A stretch of DNA of 64,000 bases from the NCBI RefSeq assembly GCF_030535495.1, contig NZ_JAUNRW010000001.1:1-64000 (forward strand), written 5' to 3'. Of this stretch, positions 60,110 to 64,000 are shown piece by piece. A program made the translations under genes and the position numbers. The notes under the pieces were generated by a model, which was not told where the DNA came from, did no database searches, and worked only from the letters and a program-made list of their open reading frames with translations. The DNA comes from Corynebacterium sp. (lineage in GTDB: Bacteria > Actinomycetota > Actinomycetes > Mycobacteriales > Mycobacteriaceae). Numbering within the stretch: the stretch's first letter is position 1; every line of letters begins with the position of its first letter.

Positions 60110-60726
60110 CTGACCTCGTACTCGCCCTCGCCGAGGGCCAGGTACTCGATGTGTCCCTCGGCCGGCGCGCCGCAGCGCTGTTCGCAGCCGACGAAATGGA
60201 CACGGCCCTCCACGCCGGTGGCCACGGCCTGCAGGGCGTCGAGGTGGACGTCGGAACGCGAGAGCCCGCAGTTCCCGCATGCGGAGACACGCAGCAGGTC
60301 CGAACCGGAATCGAAAATGAGCCCCAGCGGCGCCAAGACGCGCACGACCTGTTCCGCCACGCCCTCCTCCAACCCCTCGATCTGGATGATGCCGCCCCGG
60401 CACAGCCGCACCGGCGCCTCAACAACGTCGAGCATCCGGGCGACCCGCGTATCCATCATGCCCAGTCGCAGGCCGGCCCCGAGGGTGACCAGACCGTCCG
60501 ACTGCCCGAGCCACCCGATCTCACCGGACTCGGTGACGGTGGCAGCGGGGTGGAAGCCGGGGACGTCGATAAGCACCGGCCCGTAGAGCCGCACATGGCC
60601 GGCATCGGTGATGTGGATGTGGCCGTCGCCGTGGGCGTCCGCGGCCGCGGCCAGGGGTTCCCAGGCGCCGGGCGGGACGACACCGTCAGTGGGTGCCAGG
60701 TCGAGGAAGGCGGGTTCTGCGCTCAC
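60106..60726 (-). CDS. Short CobG/nitrite-sulfite-reductase-like protein
   Basis: 206 residues resembling the N-terminal part of precorrin-3B synthase (CobG) and ferredoxin-sulfite reductases: GHIHITDAGHVRLYGP near the N-terminus and four cysteines, SACGNCGLSRSDVH and VGCEQRCGAP, which could hold a [4Fe-4S] cluster. It is only about half the length of those enzymes, so it is a stand-alone half or a specialised protein. Cobalamin genes are not adjacent. GTG start 8 bp from a TACAAT box. Confidence 0.78.
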   Translation of the reverse strand: MSAEPAFLDLAPTDGVVPPGAWEPLAAAADAHGDGHIHITDAGHVRLYGPVLIDVPGFHPAATVTESGEIGWLGQSDGLVTLGAGLRLGMMDTRVARMLDVVEAPVRLCRGGIIQIEGLEEGVAEQVVRVLAPLGLIFDSGSDLLRVSACGNCGLSRSDVHLDALQAVATGVEGRVHFVGCEQRCGAPAEGHIEYLALGEGEYEVS

Positions 60727-60734
60727 GGAACCTC

Positions 60735-60740
60735 ATTGTA
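60735..60740 (-). promoter_or_regulatory. -10 box of the CobG-like gene
   Basis: TACAAT on the minus strand, 8 bp before the GTG at 60726; 2 bp from the divergent box. Confidence 0.6.
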
Positions 60741-60742
60741 GT

Positions 60743-60748
60743 TAAGGT
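60743..60748 (+). promoter_or_regulatory. -10 box of the lipase-family gene
   Basis: TAAGGT, 7 bp before the ATG at 60756; leaderless arrangement. Confidence 0.6.
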
Positions 60749-60755
60749 GGAACGC

Positions 60756-62063
60756 ATGATCGGCAGGCGAACACCCCTGATTCACCGGGCCGGTGTGCGC
60801 TCGACCGTCGCCCGGGCGTGGCTGCCGCTGGCGCACGATGTCGGGAGGGGAGTCCTGCGCCGAATCGGTGGCCGGGGAGCCTCGCCGGAACGCCCCACCT
60901 TCGCCGAATGGGACGGGGAACCCAGCTTCTCCGACGCCACGTGGGTGATCGGACAGCGGCCGGGGACACTGCTGGCCTCCGCCCCGATGCGCCTCATGGG
61001 AGGTGGCAGCGCCAATCCCACCGTCGCCACCCGCATGGAGTACGTCACCACCGACGCCCGCGGGCACACGATCACCGCCACCGGTGCCTACCTCCACTCC
61101 CGCAGCCCGTGGCGGGGCGGCCCCCGGCCCGTCGTCGCCTTCGCCCCCTCCACCCAGGGCGTGGCCCCGCACTGCGACCCCTCCTACTCCATGTCGGTCG
61201 GCATGAGCGTCACCCTGCGCGGGCCGGTCGACATCGTCGCCAGCTACGAACTGCCCGCCATCACCGCGATGCTCGCCGCCGGGATGCACGTCGTGCTCAC
61301 CGATTATCCCCGCGACCCGGACTTCGGCTGGCAGCTCTACTGCGACCACCCCTCCGGCGGGAACGCGCTTCTCGACGCCGTCCGCGCCGCCCGCCATCTG
61401 GGGCTTCCGGAAGACTCCCCGGTGGGTATGTGGGGGTTTTCCCAGGGCGGGGCCGCGGTCGGCATGGCCCTGGAACGCGGCGACTACGCCCCGGAGATCA
61501 CCCCGGTGGCCGCCGTCATCGGCGCCCCACCCTCGCGACTCGACGAGGTCCTCGCCCACGTCGACGGTTCCCTGGTCACCGGTGTGCTCTCCTATGCCGT
61601 CGCCGGCCTCATGGTGGCGTCCGCGGACATCCGCGCCGAGATTCTCGGGGCCCTGACCCCGGAGGGCCTGGACCATTTCACCTCCGACATCTCCACGTGC
61701 GCCGTGAGCTCGGTGTTCACCTCCGGCTGGCGCGGCACCGACCGCTGGACCCACGCCGGTGTGCCCCTCGGGGAGCTTCTCGACGATCTGCCCTGCGTCT
61801 CCGCCGAGTTCGACGCCCGCGCGCTCGGCGGCACCGCCCCCGAGGTACCCGTCCTGCTGTGGGGCTCGCGACACGACGACGTGGTCCCCGTCGGGCAGGT
61901 ACGCCGCCTCCGCGATCAGTGGCGGGGGCGAGGCGCCGACGTCACCTGGTTCGAGGACCGCACCTGGCCGATCCCGGGGCGGACCGGCGCCAACCACTTC
62001 GGCCCCTACTACCGGCACCTCACCCACCATGTCGGGTGGTTGATCGACGAACTGCGCAGGTAG
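60756..62063 (+). CDS. Secretory-lipase-family alpha/beta hydrolase
   Basis: 435 residues. The nucleophile is S229 in GMWGFSQGGAA, with Asp in LLWGSRHDDVVP and His in GANHFGPYY forming the triad. Conserved family segments: RMEYVTTDARGHTITATGAY and the VVLTDYPRDPD loop. The N-terminus has Arg-rich residues but no convincing signal peptide, so it may be cytosolic despite the family name. Substrate likely a lipid or ester. The TAG stop starts the -10 box of fxsA. Confidence 0.86.
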   Translation: MIGRRTPLIHRAGVRSTVARAWLPLAHDVGRGVLRRIGGRGASPERPTFAEWDGEPSFSDATWVIGQRPGTLLASAPMRLMGGGSANPTVATRMEYVTTDARGHTITATGAYLHSRSPWRGGPRPVVAFAPSTQGVAPHCDPSYSMSVGMSVTLRGPVDIVASYELPAITAMLAAGMHVVLTDYPRDPDFGWQLYCDHPSGGNALLDAVRAARHLGLPEDSPVGMWGFSQGGAAVGMALERGDYAPEITPVAAVIGAPPSRLDEVLAHVDGSLVTGVLSYAVAGLMVASADIRAEILGALTPEGLDHFTSDISTCAVSSVFTSGWRGTDRWTHAGVPLGELLDDLPCVSAEFDARALGGTAPEVPVLLWGSRHDDVVPVGQVRRLRDQWRGRGADVTWFEDRTWPIPGRTGANHFGPYYRHLTHHVGWLIDELRR

Positions 62064-62066
62064 GGT
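62061..62066 (+). promoter_or_regulatory. -10 box overlapping the lipase stop codon
   Basis: TAGGGT, 6 bp before the GTG at 62073. Its TAG is the stop of the lipase gene. Confidence 0.55.
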
Positions 62067-62072
62067 GGGTTC

Positions 62073-62564
62073 GTGCCGTTTCTTCTCGCTCTGCTCCCTG
62101 TCCTCATCATCGAGGCCCTCGTCTTCTGGGCTGTCGGATCCTGGCTCGGCGTCGGCTGGGCCCTGCTCATCATGTTCGGTCTCATGGCGGCGGGGCTTAT
62201 CGCCATGCCGTTCGAGATGCGGCGCGTGGGCCGCCTCGCCGCCGGCCAGAAGATCTCCGCGGGGCGCCTGGCCGGGGACTACGGCCTGTTGACCGCCGGT
62301 GCCATACTCGCGGGCACCCCGGGTATCGCCACCTCGATCCTGGGTCTGCTGCTCATCCTCCCGCCGACCCGCGCCCTGGCGCGTCGCGTCGCGGCAAAGA
62401 AGATGATGAAGTCCATCGAGGATCTCGGCGTGCGCAGCTACGAGGCGACTGCTTCTCGACGCCCCGGCACCACCTACGGCAGCTTCGGCGACCCCGAGCA
62501 GGTCATCGACGAGCAGGAGGTCAGGGACTGGACCCGCGACGTCCGCCCGGAGGACTTCAAGTGA
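62073..62564 (+). CDS. FxsA family cytoplasmic membrane protein
   Basis: 163-residue FxsA-type protein with two to three membrane helices (about 3-20, 25-42 and 75-95; LLALLPVLIIEALVFWAVGS, GTPGIATSILGLLLILPPTR). In E. coli FxsA relieves phage exclusion; the role here is unknown. The GTG start is fixed by the -10 box. It overlaps the next gene by 4 bp (GTGA), suggesting co-translation with lnt. Confidence 0.88.
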   Translation: MPFLLALLPVLIIEALVFWAVGSWLGVGWALLIMFGLMAAGLIAMPFEMRRVGRLAAGQKISAGRLAGDYGLLTAGAILAGTPGIATSILGLLLILPPTRALARRVAAKKMMKSIEDLGVRSYEATASRRPGTTYGSFGDPEQVIDEQEVRDWTRDVRPEDFK

Positions 62565-64000
62565 CACTCCTGCTGCGGCTGCTCATTGCCGCGGCCTCCG
62601 GCTTTCTCGCCTACGCCTCCAACGAGCCCCTCGGCTGGTGGATCGCGGGCATCGCCGGTATGGCCGGGCTCTACATCTCCCTCATGCCCTGGCGGGGGAG
62701 AGGACCTGGACTTCCCACCGGAGCTCTGCTCGGTTTCACCCACGCGTTGGTGCTGTATCTGTTCATGCTTCCCTGGATCGGGGAGTTCGTGGGCAACCTT
62801 CCCTACATCGCGTTGTCCGTGGTCTGCGCGCTCTATGCCCTGGTCACCGGTGTCGGCGGTGTGGCCGTCGCCCGCTGGCGATTCGGATTCCTCGCCTTCC
62901 CCTTCGTCTACGTCCTGGTGGATTGGGCGCGGAGTTCCTTCCCCTTCGGGGGCTTCGCCTGGGTCCGGCTGGCCTGGGGGCAGATCAACGGCCCGCTGGC
63001 CAACCTGGCCGTGTGGGGAGGCCCGGCGCTGGTCAGTTTCGCCGCCGCGCTGGTGGGAACGGGCCTGGCGGCCCTGCTGATCCGCCACCGTGGGGCGCGG
63101 GTGGCCGGAGTCATCGCCGTCATTGTGCCGCTGCTGGCGGGCCTGGTGACAGGACTGACCGTGGTCAACCGGGAGGAGGCCACCGTGGGGGAGACCCGCG
63201 TGGCCGCCGTGCAGGGCAACGTCCCGCGCATGGGGCTGGATTTCAATGCCCAGCGCCGCGCCGTCCTGTCCAACCACGTCCGGGTCACCGAGGAACTGGC
63301 GGGGGAGGAGCTCGACATGGTCATCTGGCCGGAGAACTCCTCCGACGTCAACCCCTTCGCGGATTCGGAGGCGGGCGCCCTCGTCGACCGGGCGGTGGCC
63401 GCCGTGGACACTCCGGTGCTCGTGGGTACCATCACCCGCGATGAGGTCGGCGACCGCAACACGATGGTCGTCATGGACCCGGAGTCCGGCCGCGGCGACC
63501 AGCATGACAAGCACTTCCTCCAGCCCTTCGGCGAGTACATGCCGATGCGCGATTTCTTCCGCAACTTCTCCGAGTACGTCGACCAGGCCGGTGACTTCAA
63601 GCCCGGCCCGCCCGAGTTCACGGTGCGGATGTCGGACGTTATCGTCGGCGTGGCCACCTGCTACGAAGTGGCCTTCGACCCTGCGTTGCGCACGGCCGTC
63701 ATCGATGGCGCGCAGATCCTGACCACTCCGACCAACAACGCCACCTTCGGCTTCACCGACATGACCTACCAGCAGCTGGCCATGAGCCGCCTGCGGGCGA
63801 TCGAGGTCGACCGGGCGGTGGTCGTCGCCGCGACCTCGGGCGTGTCCGCGATCGTGCACCCGGACGGATCCGTCAGCCAGGAGACCGGCATCTTCGAGCC
63901 CGGAAAACTCGTGGAGACTCTGCCGTTGCGCGACACCATCACGGTCGCCGCGCGCTACGGTGGGATCGTCCAGACCGGGCTTATAATCCTAGGTGGCCTG
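62561..64000 (+). CDS. lnt: Apolipoprotein N-acyltransferase (3' end outside the window)
   Basis: First 480 codons of Lnt, which adds the third acyl chain to lipoproteins at the membrane. N-terminal part has about six to seven helices; the nitrilase-like domain carries the triad E258 (IWPENSS), K317 (QHDKHFLQPFGEYMP) and C367 (ATCYEVAF). The frame stays open to the last base. GTG overlaps the fxsA stop. In corynebacteria and mycobacteria the polyprenol-phosphate-mannose synthase gene (ppm1) usually follows; that part is beyond the window. Confidence 0.95.
   Translation, partial: MTLLLRLLIAAASGFLAYASNEPLGWWIAGIAGMAGLYISLMPWRGRGPGLPTGALLGFTHALVLYLFMLPWIGEFVGNLPYIALSVVCALYALVTGVGGVAVARWRFGFLAFPFVYVLVDWARSSFPFGGFAWVRLAWGQINGPLANLAVWGGPALVSFAAALVGTGLAALLIRHRGARVAGVIAVIVPLLAGLVTGLTVVNREEATVGETRVAAVQGNVPRMGLDFNAQRRAVLSNHVRVTEELAGEELDMVIWPENSSDVNPFADSEAGALVDRAVAAVDTPVLVGTITRDEVGDRNTMVVMDPESGRGDQHDKHFLQPFGEYMPMRDFFRNFSEYVDQAGDFKPGPPEFTVRMSDVIVGVATCYEVAFDPALRTAVIDGAQILTTPTNNATFGFTDMTYQQLAMSRLRAIEVDRAVVVAATSGVSAIVHPDGSVSQETGIFEPGKLVETLPLRDTITVAARYGGIVQTGLIILGGL

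Overview
The window is GC-rich chromosomal DNA of a Corynebacterium (Actinobacteria, Mycobacteriales). Evidence: an acn-acnR pair with an AcnR-type operator, mycothiol synthesis (mshC), a complete pupylation cluster without proteasome subunits, a RipA-type NlpC/P60 hydrolase, corynebacterial -10 boxes (TANNNT) and many apparently leaderless genes. Gene order strongly recalls, from memory, two blocks of Mycobacterium tuberculosis: Rv1460-Rv1488 (suf to SPFH) and, inverted, Rv2140c-Rv2092c (PEBP, pyrD, lppL, uppP, mshC, hisE/G, trmI, mpa, dop, pup, paf, tat, helY). No insertion sequence, prophage, CRISPR array or rRNA is visible. The species cannot be named from this sequence alone.

Region 1 (1-4871) is the SUF Fe-S assembly operon sufB(partial)-sufD-sufC-sufS-sufU-sufT. 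Region 2 (4868-13026) holds an ABC-F ATPase, an L7/L12-like small protein, two divergent glutamine-amidotransferase paralogues, a type II P-type ATPase, a DUF1990 protein and an atypical SDR. Region 3 (13038-19525) is acnR/acn, an Rv1476-like membrane protein and the RipA-like hydrolase behind a 447-bp leader with a perfect GlxR-type site. Region 4 (19563-25643) contains hemH, a conserved unknown, a DUF3097 protein, an NfeD-SPFH pair, a small HTH protein with a TVP38/DedA-like membrane protein, and a cupin. Region 5 (25672-29749) has an exceptionally long hairpin, an orphan excisionase-like HTH gene, tRNA-Leu(GAG), and a two-gene ABC exporter whose degenerate motifs are split cleanly between the subunits.

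Region 6 (29791-38267) runs through a PEBP-like protein, pyrD, an LppL-like lipoprotein, an aldo/keto reductase, uppP, mshC, a HAD phosphatase and hisE-hisG. Region 7 (38361-45945) has aspA followed by a Dcu-type C4-dicarboxylate carrier, fhs, a RecB-like nuclease, an M18 aminopeptidase and trmI. Region 8 (46019-57475) is arc-dop-pup-pafA-pafB-pafC-tatA-tatC-helY with an antisense trypsin-like protease. Region 9 (57505-64000) carries an Xaa-Pro peptidase, a DODA-type dioxygenase, a DprE2-like SDR, a short CobG-like protein, a secretory-lipase-family hydrolase, fxsA and the 5' part of lnt.

Across regions: (i) about 30 genes show a TANNNT box 6-10 bp before an ATG/GTG, so leaderless transcription looks common; (ii) at least five divergent gene pairs are separated by only 29-33 bp holding two back-to-back -10 boxes; (iii) the word GCTT[A/C]TCGACG occurs at least 29 times on the two strands, in several reading frames and once between genes, far more than base composition predicts. 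I regard (iii) as the best candidate for an undescribed DNA-level element here. All observations were made by eye, without alignment or database search.
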